DNA from: Candidatus Eiseniibacteriota bacterium
GTDB lineage: Bacteria > Eisenbacteria > RBG-16-71-46 > CAIMUX01
NCBI GenBank assembly: GCA_020431745.1
Contig: JAGQHR010000137.1
Location: forward strand, 1 to 7,599
Direction: 5' to 3'
Length of the DNA: 7,599 nucleotides
Below the pieces are notes generated by a model. It did not search any database and was not told where the DNA came from. It worked only from the letters and a program-made list of their open reading frames with translations. Below, piece after piece: positions 1 to 6,091 of the stretch; the first letter of the stretch is position 1; every line of letters starts with the position of its first letter. A program made the translations under genes and the position numbers.

Positions 1-769
1 GACGCGGTCCCTCCGTGCGCCAGGCCGAGAGTCCGACGTACAGCTGCGCCGGGGCGAGGCAGAGGGCCGAGAAGTGGAACGGCAACAGGGCCGCAAACAA
101 CGGCCAAGTCCACCAGATCGTGGCTTGCCGCTGCAAAGCTCGCACGGCGAAGAACAGGTAGAACATGACGGCCACGGTCAAGAGCGGGTAGTACTCGATG
201 TGACCGAAGAAGATCTGCCATGCGCCGGAACCGGCCAGGGCGGCCAGGAGGATCAGACGTTCTGCGTCGGAGCGTCCCAGGTTGCGACAGAGACGAACGC
301 AGAGGTAGACCACGACGACACCCGAGGCGACGGCGAGCAATCGGAACGCCGTTTCCACCGAGAGACCGAGTCGCTCTTCGACGGTCTGGACGAAGAAAGC
401 CACGGACTTGACGATGACCGGACCGCGAAACACCGTGAACGACATTCCGCGGGAACGCAGGAGGACCGAACCGTCCCCGTAGAGGTGGTGCCGCTCGCAA
501 AGGAGTGCGAAGGTGATCGCCGAAACCGCGGCGACGAGCCAGGTCCGGCGCTCGCCGGGAAAGGGGGGCAGTGGCAGCTTCGGCGCCAGCGATCCCCCCA
601 AGAGGGTGGCGGCGAGCATCACGCCGAGAAAGGTCAGACCCGCCGTGGCCGGCCAAGCCGCGAGATGGGATCCCCCCCAGAGTCTCGAGGGAACGACGAA
701 TGCGGCGACCGCATGGAGGGTCAGGAACGCGACCGCCAGCAGCACCGGGCCGCCTCGCGAGGAGTCCAT
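1..769 (-). CDS. Multi-pass membrane protein, GT-C glycosyltransferase-like (C-terminus cut by window edge)
   Basis: Reading the minus strand from 769 gives 256 uninterrupted residues that run off the window. The product is strongly hydrophobic, with likely membrane spans near residues 8-26, 40-58, 77-91, 141-159, 171-188, 194-210 and 220-240. After the third span comes HHLYGDG (94-100), an acidic motif placed where GT-C enzymes of the PMT/ArnT type carry their catalytic acidic loop; FFGHIEYYP follows at 187-195. In that superfamily such proteins move sugars from polyprenyl-linked donors outside the inner membrane. That role is inferred from topology alone, and a non-enzymatic membrane protein is possible. 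The start is uncertain: in-frame ATGs at 829, 808 and 769 follow an upstream stop and none has a clear Shine-Dalgarno. I chose 769 because it lies just before the first span. The coding call is strong, the function weak. Confidence 0.8.
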   Translation of the reverse strand, partial: MDSSRGGPVLLAVAFLTLHAVAAFVVPSRLWGGSHLAAWPATAGLTFLGVMLAATLLGGSLAPKLPLPPFPGERRTWLVAAVSAITFALLCERHHLYGDGSVLLRSRGMSFTVFRGPVIVKSVAFFVQTVEERLGLSVETAFRLLAVASGVVVVYLCVRLCRNLGRSDAERLILLAALAGSGAWQIFFGHIEYYPLLTVAVMFYLFFAVRALQRQATIWWTWPLFAALLPFHFSALCLAPAQLYVGLSAWRTEGPR

Positions 770-1203
770 GATCGAAGGTCTGTGGTCGCTGGAACGTCGA
801 AGAATCATTGCTGTCGGCACGGTCGTCATACTGCCATCGACCGCGGAGTCGTGCGAGGATGGTCCCTCTTCTCACCGAGCGAGCGACGGCGTCTGCCGAG
901 GCAACCCGGTGGGATCATTGGTCAGGCCGAACACCGTCGCGAAAGTCTGGGAGCTGCGCACCACAACGGTCAACCCCCTTCGTTCTGCAAGCGGCCGATG
1001 GGGGCTCCGTCCCCGAAGCGCTGATTCCAGCGCGACTGACGGGGGTGCCTTGCCGCTCCGCGTGACGACTGGTAGAATCCGCCCCGGTTCAGGCGGATCG
1101 CACCCCTTCCTGGACTCTCCGCCAGCTCGCTTCCGGATTCGACGTGTGCGCTCCGTTTTCGATCGACCGAAGCCCTTCGCGGGGACAACAAAGCGAGGAA
1201 GAG
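770..1203. other. Intergenic region between divergent genes
   Basis: These 434 bases lie between the membrane protein (minus) and the aminotransferase (plus). Open frames cross it, but their translations are rich in Arg, Gly, Ser and Pro with no recognisable motif, so I see no gene. If the membrane protein starts at its upstream ATG (829), the first 60 bases are coding. The plus strand has a sigma70-like promoter at 1050-1078. On the minus strand TTGACC (968-973) is a possible -35 element, but its partner at 944-949 (CAGACT, 18-bp spacing) matches the -10 consensus poorly. I see no strong hairpin or repeat. Confidence 0.6.
1050..1078 (+). promoter_or_regulatory. Candidate sigma70 promoter for the aminotransferase
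   Basis: TTGCCG (1050-1055, 4 of 6 consensus bases) and TAGAAT (1073-1078, 5 of 6) are separated by exactly 17 bp. Transcription would begin near 1085 and leave a leader of about 120 nt before the ATG at 1204. In GC-rich DNA such a pairing is uncommon, but the call rests on eye matching only. Confidence 0.4.
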
Positions 1204-2379
1204 ATGTACGCCAAGCGCATGGAACGACTGGGCACCGAGACCGCCTTCGAGGTCCTGGCCCGCGCCCGCGAGCTCGAGAAGCAGGGACGCGACATCGTCC
1301 ACCTGGAAATCGGGGAGCCCGACTTCGATACCCCTCGATTCATCGGGGACGCGGCCGTAGAGGCCCTGCGGGACGGGTACACGCACTACGGTCCGTCGGC
1401 CGGTTTGCCGGAAGTTCGGGAGGTCTTCGCGGACTACATCGCGAGGACCCGTGGTCTTTCCTGCGGAGGTGAGCACGTCGTCGTCACACCGGGCGCCAAG
1501 CCGATCATCTTCTTCACGATGCTCGCTTGCGTGGAGGAAGGCGACGAGGTCATCTATCCCGATCCCGGCTTCCCGATCTACGAGTCGATGGTGCACTTCC
1601 TGGGCGCTCGCCCGGTGCCTTTGAAGATCCGCGAGGAGAACGGGTTCTCCGTCGACCTGGACGAGCTCCGATCCCTGCTCACGGATCGGACCCGCTTCCT
1701 CATCTTGAACTCTCCCGCGAATCCCACGGGAGGGGTTCTCGAGCGCGATGCCGTCGAAGCGATCGCGGAGATGGTGCGGGACCGCAATCTCTGGGTTCTC
1801 TCCGACGAGATCTACTCCCGGATCCTCTACGAAGGGACGCACCAGTCGATCGCGAGCCTGCCGGGGATGCAGGAGAAGACCATCATTCTCGACGGCCACT
1901 CGAAGACCTATGCGATGACCGGATGGCGCCTGGGATACGGAGTCATGCCCACCGGGCTTGCGGCGCACGTGACCCGCCTCATGACGAATTCCAACTCGTG
2001 CACCAACGTGTTCGTGCAGCGCGCCGGAATGAAGGCGATCCAGGGTCCGCAAGGGGAAGTCGACACGATGGTCGCGGAGTTCCGGCGGCGTCGCGACGTG
2101 ATCGTGGACGGACTGAATGCGATTCCCGGCATGCGCTGCCTTTCCCCAAAGGGTGCGTTCTATGCGTTCCCGAGTGTCAAGGATCTGCCGCTCGATTCCA
2201 AGACCTTGGCCCGCGACCTGTTGGATCAGGGAGGGGTCGCCGTTCTCTCGGGGACTGCCTTCGGCGCCGGTGGGGAGGGGTTCCTGCGGTTTTCGTATGC
2301 GAACTCCGTCGACAACATCCAGAAGGCCCTCGGACGGATCTCCGAATTCCTCCAGAGTCGCAAGCTCGCACCCCGCTGA
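1204..2379 (+). CDS. Class I/II PLP-dependent aminotransferase (aspartate aminotransferase-like)
   Basis: This 391-residue cytoplasmic enzyme belongs to fold-type I, class I/II aminotransferases, which use pyridoxal phosphate to move an amino group between an amino acid and a 2-oxo acid. The PLP lysine is K234 in GHSKTYAMTGWRLGY, with R242 placed to hold the phosphate. N173 in NSPANPTGG, and D201 and Y204 in SDEIY, match the ring-binding residues. R362 in GFLRFSYANS is the expected substrate-carboxylate arginine. Near the N-terminus HLEIGEPDFDTP (33-44) is typical of the aspartate/alanine/aromatic subgroups. Length is normal. The start at 1204 has GAGG at 1195-1198 with 5-nt spacing and begins where homologues do; an earlier in-frame ATG (1144) adds 20 unlike residues. 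The substrate cannot be read from sequence: aspartate, alanine, aromatic or branched-chain donors are all possible. It appears monocistronic and has no obvious metabolic link to its neighbours. Confidence 0.93.
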   Translation: MYAKRMERLGTETAFEVLARARELEKQGRDIVHLEIGEPDFDTPRFIGDAAVEALRDGYTHYGPSAGLPEVREVFADYIARTRGLSCGGEHVVVTPGAKPIIFFTMLACVEEGDEVIYPDPGFPIYESMVHFLGARPVPLKIREENGFSVDLDELRSLLTDRTRFLILNSPANPTGGVLERDAVEAIAEMVRDRNLWVLSDEIYSRILYEGTHQSIASLPGMQEKTIILDGHSKTYAMTGWRLGYGVMPTGLAAHVTRLMTNSNSCTNVFVQRAGMKAIQGPQGEVDTMVAEFRRRRDVIVDGLNAIPGMRCLSPKGAFYAFPSVKDLPLDSKTLARDLLDQGGVAVLSGTAFGAGGEGFLRFSYANSVDNIQKALGRISEFLQSRKLAPR

Positions 2380-2389
2380 GCGAACACGA

Positions 2390-2422
2390 ATGAACCCCCT
2401 GTCGTGAGACGAGGGGGTTCAT
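2390..2422. terminator. Hairpin between convergent genes, probable bidirectional terminator
   Basis: ATGAACCCCCT (2390-2400) pairs perfectly with AGGGGGTTCAT (2412-2422). Inside, GTC/GAC adds three pairs around a GTGA (GNRA-type) tetraloop, with one bulged G. It begins 11 nt after the aminotransferase stop codon and 40 nt beyond the stop of the convergent PEP-CTERM gene, so it could end transcripts from both sides. No T-tract follows on either strand, so it is not a canonical intrinsic terminator; it may act with Rho or protect 3' ends. Confidence 0.6.
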
Positions 2423-2461
2423 CGGCGATCCCGCCTTTGCAGGAGGGGGGGAGAGCGGGGA

Positions 2462-3280
2462 TCAGGAACGCTTGCGTCGACGCCGCGACGCAGCGCCGCC
2501 CACCAGGCTCAATCCCAGCCCGAGGAGGGCGAGCGAGCCCGGTTCGGGCACCGGCTCGGTCACCGTCGTGTCGAAGTTCGCACCGTCGAGGTAGCCCTGG
2601 CTGCGGAACGACCAGCCCAGGAGATAGTCGTTCTGGTAGTTCGTGCTCAGCCCACTGAAGGTATGCATCCAGACGCCGACCTTCTCTCCATACCCGATGC
2701 CGAACCAGTCGGTCTGGTAGGGGGACACGTTGCCGGGCACGTAGCCTTGGATCGGAGTGACGTCGATTTCGAAACTCATGGTCCGCGTCCCGTTGGCTTC
2801 GGTGACGGCAGAGAGATCGTACAACCAGTCCAGCGGGCCGCTCCGAGAAGTCAGGATGCGATCCGGAGTCTGGATGCCGGCCTGCGCCGATCCGTCGAGA
2901 TAGCTGTTCTGGGCATCCAGCCCGTTGTACCCGTATGCGGTGAGAATCGCCGGGCCGTTTCCGGCAAACGCGTCCTCTCCATCGAAGTAGAGCAGAGCCA
3001 GCTGGCCTTCGGCGCCGTTCGGGTTCGGACCGCCGCTCAGGGCCAAGGTGAAGCCGTCCGTGCGGAGCTTGCTGTTGGACTGCCCGAAGTTGGCCGTGTA
3101 CCTCAGGTGGTTGGTGTTCGTATCGAACTCGCTCTCGACCCAGTTGATCCGTCCGCCGTTGTTGCTGAACACGCCGGGGCCCGGGTTGACCCAGTCCCAC
3201 CCGTAGATGGGACCCGCCTGGGCCAGGCCGGGAATGCCTGCCAGGGCGACGAGAGCGATCAATCCGAAGGTCTTCCTCAT
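2462..3280 (-). CDS. PEP-CTERM sorting domain-containing exported protein
   Basis: A 272-residue exported protein. The N-terminus is a signal peptide: MRK, a hydrophobic run to about residue 19, then cleavage after AQA (20-22). The C-terminus is a complete PEP-CTERM signal: VPEP (244-247), a hydrophobic helix (about 249-263) and a basic end, RRRRKR (266-271). In known systems exosortase (EpsH/XrtA family) recognises this tail and processes the protein during export, often in exopolysaccharide or biofilm producers. The body (23-243) is rich in Gly, Asn, Tyr and Trp, lacks Cys, and I recognise no catalytic motif; a beta-rich surface fold is likely. Start: the ATG at 3280 has GGAG nine nt upstream and opens the signal peptide directly; an ATG five codons earlier (3295) is less likely. 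No exosortase gene is in the window, so it must lie elsewhere. It is probably monocistronic, transcribed from the divergent region. Confidence 0.93.
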   Translation of the reverse strand: MRKTFGLIALVALAGIPGLAQAGPIYGWDWVNPGPGVFSNNGGRINWVESEFDTNTNHLRYTANFGQSNSKLRTDGFTLALSGGPNPNGAEGQLALLYFDGEDAFAGNGPAILTAYGYNGLDAQNSYLDGSAQAGIQTPDRILTSRSGPLDWLYDLSAVTEANGTRTMSFEIDVTPIQGYVPGNVSPYQTDWFGIGYGEKVGVWMHTFSGLSTNYQNDYLLGWSFRSQGYLDGANFDTTVTEPVPEPGSLALLGLGLSLVGGAASRRRRKRS

Positions 3281-3289
3281 GGTTCTGCA

Positions 3290-3293
3290 CTCC
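3290..3293 (-). promoter_or_regulatory. Shine-Dalgarno site that sets the PEP-CTERM start
   Basis: The minus strand reads GGAG here, nine nt before the ATG at 3280. It lies inside the alternative reading that would start at 3295, which has no such site, so it supports the shorter protein. Confidence 0.6.
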
Positions 3294-3348
3294 ATGGCGG
3301 CCCGTGGGCCGACGGGTATCCGTATGTCACATGCCTACAACTCCGTTC

Positions 3349-3378
3349 ATTTTCAGATATGCCGACCACATATGTCAA
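3349..3378 (-). promoter_or_regulatory. Candidate promoter of the PEP-CTERM gene
   Basis: On the minus strand a perfect -35 box TTGACA (3378-3373) is followed after 18 bp by GAAAAT (3354-3349), 4 of 6 matches to the -10 consensus. Transcription would start near 3342 and give a leader of about 60 nt. The spacer contains an inverted repeat, ATATG-N7-CATAT (3357-3373), that could be an operator. I looked for a sigma54 GG-N10-GC signature, known from some PEP-CTERM regulons, and did not find one here. Confidence 0.45.
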
Positions 3379-3660
3379 CAGTATTTGTCTATCGTGCCGT
3401 GGTGTCTTGTGAACAGGTCAGTCTAGCCTGAGTCCCTCGAGTGTTTGGAAGGAAACGACTTACGGAGATGTACTCCGGTTCGCCGGCCCCCCACCTGGCC
3501 TGGGGATCAGGGTATCGCCCCAGCAGGGCGAGCGACGAGAGGCCTGCCCGAGGAGGCGACGGGGTGTGCCGGAGAGGCCAGTCTGTCACGCGGGCATGTC
3601 CTTTGCTCCCGTCCACTCCTCTGTCGAAGCGGCAACGTTGGACCAATTCACGAGACCAGC

Positions 3661-3666
3661 AGGAGG
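3661..3666 (+). promoter_or_regulatory. Strong Shine-Dalgarno of the lamin-tail gene
   Basis: AGGAGG lies ten nt before the ATG at 3677. Another in-frame ATG at 3668 is only one nt away from it, too close to be used. This decides the start at 3677. Confidence 0.65.
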
Positions 3667-3676
3667 AATGCAAGCG

Positions 3677-4339
3677 ATGGACGGACGATCGGTGATGCGA
3701 TGTTGGGGCTGGATCGCGCTGGGCCTGATTTGCGCCGCGGCCGCTCCCGGGAGAGGGAGCTGTCAGGCGCTGCTCAACGAGATCATGGCGGATCCCGCGA
3801 CCGACTGGGACGGGGACGGGAGCTACGACTTCCGGGGGGACGAGTGGATCGAAATCGTCAATGTCGGGATCGATCCCCTGGATCTGACGCAGCTCTATCT
3901 GGGAGACGAGTCGGGTGGGTTCGTTTACGGCTTCGAGGGGACGCTCGCTTCCGGGGAAGTGCGAGTCGTCTATGGCTCCCAAGCGGTTCCGTGGGAGCAG
4001 GCGAATGGAGAGGCCGCGACCGGACTTCGTCTCGGGAACGACGGGGACACGGCCACCCTCTGGCAGGTCGCGAACGGAGACACCCTGCTCGTCGATGCCT
4101 ATTCCTACAACACCCAGGAGGCGGAGGACGACCGTTCCACAGGACGCAATCCGGACGGATCTTCCGTCTGGGAGATCTTCGACGCGCTCAATCCGTACGC
4201 GGGCCAGGGACCGCCATCGGGAAATGGACTCGCGCCCACCCCGGGCGCGCGCAACGATGGAGAAGGCTCCACCCCGGTCGCGAGCTCCACGTGGGGTCGA
4301 GTCAAACGTCTCTTCACCGCAGACGGCGTGGCGGGGTGA
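3677..4339 (+). CDS. Secreted lamin tail domain (LTD) protein
   Basis: A 220-residue exported protein. Residues 1-31 form a signal peptide: Arg residues at 4 and 8, a hydrophobic stretch (10-23) and likely cleavage near CQA (29-31). The sequence RGSC (27-30) lacks the Leu/Val of a lipobox, so a lipoprotein is unlikely. Residues 32-194 look like one lamin tail domain, an Ig-like beta fold: it opens with LLNEIMADP, has EWIEIVNVG (56-64) and closes with LAPTPGARN (185-193). DWDGDGSYDF (43-52) resembles an acidic calcium-binding loop. Bacterial LTD proteins are secreted or surface-bound, often fused to nucleases; no enzyme domain exists here, so a structural or adhesive role is inferred. The tail ends with STWGRVKRLF (204-213) plus seven residues, possibly a short sorting or anchoring signal. 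The start is set by AGGAGG at 3661-3666; a longer in-frame version from 3566 would bury the signal peptide. Confidence 0.85.
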   Translation: MDGRSVMRCWGWIALGLICAAAAPGRGSCQALLNEIMADPATDWDGDGSYDFRGDEWIEIVNVGIDPLDLTQLYLGDESGGFVYGFEGTLASGEVRVVYGSQAVPWEQANGEAATGLRLGNDGDTATLWQVANGDTLLVDAYSYNTQEAEDDRSTGRNPDGSSVWEIFDALNPYAGQGPPSGNGLAPTPGARNDGEGSTPVASSTWGRVKRLFTADGVAG

Positions 4340-4350
4340 GGCCCATGGTT

Positions 4351-4381
4351 CCGGCTGCGGCGCGTGCGGCGCCGCGGCCGG
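4351..4381. terminator. 13-bp GC-rich hairpin after the lamin-tail gene
   Basis: Bases 4351-4363 pair with 4369-4381 over 13 positions with a single G-T wobble (4356/4376) around a 5-nt loop, GTGCG. It begins 12 nt after the stop codon, the usual position for a terminator, and would separate this gene from rfaE1. No T-run follows, so termination may rely on Rho, or the element may be a dispersed REP-like palindrome. Confidence 0.55.
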
Positions 4382-4490
4382 TGCCGCCCCGTGCAACGGA
4401 CCCCACGAACCTGTCGGGGGATTGGCGGCAGCACAGTCGTCGCGCATTGTTCGGAAGCGACACGGCCGGTCGCGGCGGAGAGCCCCTGGC

Positions 4491-4520
4491 TTGTCGCTTC
4501 GCACCTCCTTCCACTACGAT
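4491..4520 (+). promoter_or_regulatory. Candidate promoter giving a leaderless rfaE1 transcript
   Basis: TTGTCG (4491-4496) and TACGAT (4515-4520) are 18 bp apart; each matches 4 of 6 consensus bases. TACGAT fits the TANNNT pattern of -10 boxes and ends six nt before the rfaE1 ATG, which places transcription start on or next to the A of the start codon. That agrees with the absence of any Shine-Dalgarno there. Confidence 0.45.
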
Positions 4521-4526
4521 CCGGCC

Positions 4527-5561
4527 ATGACGACTCTGGATCTAGGCGGCATCCCCGGCCTGCTCGATGCGTTCTCGCACCGGGCAATCCTCGTCCTCGG
4601 TGACCTCATGCTGGATCGCTACGTATGGGGGGACACGCAGCGCATTTCCCCCGAAGCCCCGGTTCCCGTGGTGGAGGCGCGGGAGGAAACCGCCCGGTTG
4701 GGGGGGGCGGCCAACGTGGCGAACAACGTCCGGGCGCTCGGGGCACGTCCGTGGTTGGTGGGTGTCTGTGGCCCGGATGGCTTTGGCCACGACCTGCGAC
4801 GTCTGCTGGAGGGCACCGGAGTCGCGACGGAGGACGTCTGCGAGGATCAGGATCGTCGCACCACCTGCAAGACGCGAGTCATCGCAAGGCACCAGCAGGT
4901 CGTGCGCATCGATCGGGAGGATCCCGAAGAAGTGAGCGGCGCGGTGATGGCCGAGTTGCGCGAACGCGCACTCGCCCGCTTGGAAGAATCCCAGGCGTGT
5001 GTGATCTCCGACTACGGCAAAGGGGTGATCACTCCTGCGGTGCTCGATCCCGTGCTCGAGAGAGCGCGCGAGAAGGGGATCCCCGTCTGCGTGGATCCCA
5101 AGGAGACGCATTTCTTCCGTTGCCGGCAAGTCGCCACCCTCACTCCCAATCAGTCCGAAGCGAGCGTGGCCGCCGGGTTCCGCATCCACGATCGGGAATC
5201 ACTGCTTGCCGCTGGAGATCTTCTGCTGGAGAAGCTGGAATCCCGTTCGGTGCTCATCACCCGAGGTGATCAGGGAATGGTGCTCTTCCGCCCCGGTACA
5301 CCACCGCTCAGCTTTCCGGCATTGGCTCGCGACGTCTTCGACGTCACGGGTGCCGGCGATACCGTCGTTTCCGTCTTCGCGCTCTCGTTGGCGGCCGGCG
5401 CGGATCTTCCCCAGGCCGCGGCGATCTCCAACCACGCGGCAGGGCTCGTCGTGGGCGAGGTGGGTACGGCCGTGTGCAGTCTGCCGCAGCTGCAGGCGTC
5501 CCTCGCATCGGCACCGGATCGATGGCTGCCCGTCCCGTTGGACCGTGTCGTGAGGTCATGA
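4527..5561 (+). CDS. rfaE1: D-glycero-beta-D-manno-heptose-7-phosphate kinase
   Basis: A 344-residue cytoplasmic kinase of the PfkB/ribokinase family that phosphorylates heptose 7-phosphate at C1, giving the 1,7-bisphosphate for ADP-heptose and the LPS inner core. Landmarks in order: GDLMLDRYVWGDTQRISPEA (25-44), the diagnostic RfaE N-terminal signature; LGGAANVANN (58-67), the PfkB glycine motif; SDYGKG (161-166); DPKETHFF (190-197); TPNQSEA (206-212); and DVTGAGDT (272-279), with catalytic base D278. Length matches the kinase half of bifunctional HldE; here the adenylyltransferase is a separate gene that overlaps the stop by 4 bp. The ATG at 4527 is chosen because homology starts about 20 residues later and the frame upstream gives unrelated Arg/Pro-rich sequence. 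There is no Shine-Dalgarno, and a -10-like box suggests a leaderless mRNA. A G8 run (4700-4707) lies in the codons for the Gly-Gly motif. Confidence 0.95.
   Translation: MTTLDLGGIPGLLDAFSHRAILVLGDLMLDRYVWGDTQRISPEAPVPVVEAREETARLGGAANVANNVRALGARPWLVGVCGPDGFGHDLRRLLEGTGVATEDVCEDQDRRTTCKTRVIARHQQVVRIDREDPEEVSGAVMAELRERALARLEESQACVISDYGKGVITPAVLDPVLERAREKGIPVCVDPKETHFFRCRQVATLTPNQSEASVAAGFRIHDRESLLAAGDLLLEKLESRSVLITRGDQGMVLFRPGTPPLSFPALARDVFDVTGAGDTVVSVFALSLAAGADLPQAAAISNHAAGLVVGEVGTAVCSLPQLQASLASAPDRWLPVPLDRVVRS
4700..4707 (+). repeat. G8 homopolymer tract inside rfaE1
   Basis: Eight consecutive Gs cover the end of Leu58, Gly59, Gly60 and the start of Ala61. With the tract in rfaE2 it is the longest homopolymer I see in the window. 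Loss or gain of one G would shift the frame early in the kinase. Confidence 0.9.
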
Positions 5562-6064
5562 CCAGCATGGAACCCGCGCCACTTCCGCTGCCGCCGGGCC
5601 TCCTGACCATCGAGGAGCTGGCCGAGGCCTGCCGCAGCCATCGCGCGGCGGGCGAGCGCCTCGTCTTCACGAACGGGTGCTTCGATCTCCTCCACGCCGG
5701 ACACGCGCTCTACCTCGCCGAGGCACGTGGGTTGGGAGATCGGTTGATCGTCGGACTCAACTCCGACCGTTCGACCCGTGCGCTCAAGGGCGGGAGTCGT
5801 CCGTTCGTCGGGGAGCGAGCGCGGGCCATCCTGCTCCTGGCTCTCCGCGCGGTCGACTACGTCTGCCTCTTCGACGAGCCTACGCCGGAGGCGTTGATCC
5901 GTGCGGTCGCGCCCGACGTCTTGTGCAAGGGGGGGGACTATCGGTCCGAGGACATCGTCGGGAGAGACTTCGTGCTCGGCCGTGGAGGGCGGGTCGAAGT
6001 CATTCCTTTCGTGTCCGGATTTTCCACGACTCAGCTCGTATCCCGCATCCGCGGCGGAGACTAG
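5558..6064 (+). CDS. rfaE2: D-glycero-beta-D-manno-heptose 1-phosphate adenylyltransferase
   Basis: A 168-residue nucleotidyltransferase of the cytidylyltransferase-like family. It joins AMP from ATP to heptose 1-phosphate, making ADP-D-glycero-beta-D-manno-heptose, which the epimerase HldD then converts for LPS core assembly. Motifs: FTNGCFDLLHAGH (37-49) with the catalytic HxGH (46-49); GLNSDRSTRALKG (66-78); RPFVGERAR (81-89), with the first Arg of this segment typical of the family; KGGDY (124-128); GFSTTQL (154-160), where the family has its second nucleotide-binding motif. Length fits stand-alone RfaE2/HldC proteins. The ATG at 5558 overlaps the rfaE1 stop as ATGA, so the two are almost certainly co-transcribed and translationally coupled. 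An in-frame start at 5474 would reach 84 bp into rfaE1 and adds non-homologous residues. The phosphatase (GmhB) and isomerase (GmhA) are not present. A G8 run (5929-5936) covers the KGGD codons. Confidence 0.95.
   Translation: MTSMEPAPLPLPPGLLTIEELAEACRSHRAAGERLVFTNGCFDLLHAGHALYLAEARGLGDRLIVGLNSDRSTRALKGGSRPFVGERARAILLLALRAVDYVCLFDEPTPEALIRAVAPDVLCKGGDYRSEDIVGRDFVLGRGGRVEVIPFVSGFSTTQLVSRIRGGD
5929..5936 (+). repeat. G8 homopolymer tract inside rfaE2
   Basis: Eight Gs span the codons of Lys124, Gly125, Gly126 and Asp127, a conserved active-site turn. A one-base slip would replace the last quarter of the enzyme, including GFSTTQL. Confidence 0.9.
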
Positions 6065-6091
6065 CCAGGCGGGGCGAAAGCGTCGAATCGC

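Larger units (their letters stand above)
3281..3676. other. Divergent intergenic region with a relatively AT-rich core
   Basis: These 396 bases separate the PEP-CTERM gene (minus) from the lamin-tail gene (plus). Bases 3320-3400 are clearly more AT-rich than the surroundings, as expected of a promoter region; a good -35/-10 pair for the minus strand lies there. From about 3430 to 3660 composition returns to GC-rich. Plus-strand open frames here give Arg/Ser/Pro-rich products with no motif, and I do not call them genes. I found no convincing plus-strand promoter. TGCCCG (3545-3550) and CGGGCA (3591-3596) are complementary but 40 nt apart, too weak to call a structure. Confidence 0.6.

Noticed and set aside
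74..1024. Plus-strand ORF of 316 codons at the left end
   Set aside because: Its product is dominated by Arg, Glu, Gly and His with no fold signature, while the opposite strand encodes a clear membrane protein over the same bases.
970..2052. Long minus-strand ORF (360 codons) opposite the aminotransferase
   Set aside because: It lies antisense to a gene with a complete set of PLP-enzyme motifs, is rich in Arg/Gly/His and has no recognisable motif. High GC content creates such shadow frames.
2427..2463. Inverted repeat GATCCCGC / GCGGGGATC next to the PEP-CTERM stop codon
   Set aside because: It needs a bulge and a loop of about 20 nt, and one arm overlaps the stop codon. The nearby 2390-2422 hairpin is much stronger.
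2226..3290. Second minus-strand frame (354 codons) overlapping the PEP-CTERM gene
   Set aside because: It is a frame-shifted reading of the PEP-CTERM gene and of the aminotransferase end. It lacks the signal peptide and sorting tail, and is Arg/Pro-rich.
3441..3695. Small plus-strand ORF (84 codons) in the divergent region
   Set aside because: It has no good Shine-Dalgarno, its composition is Arg/Ser/Pro-rich, and it overlaps the lamin-tail gene's ribosome binding site and start in another frame.
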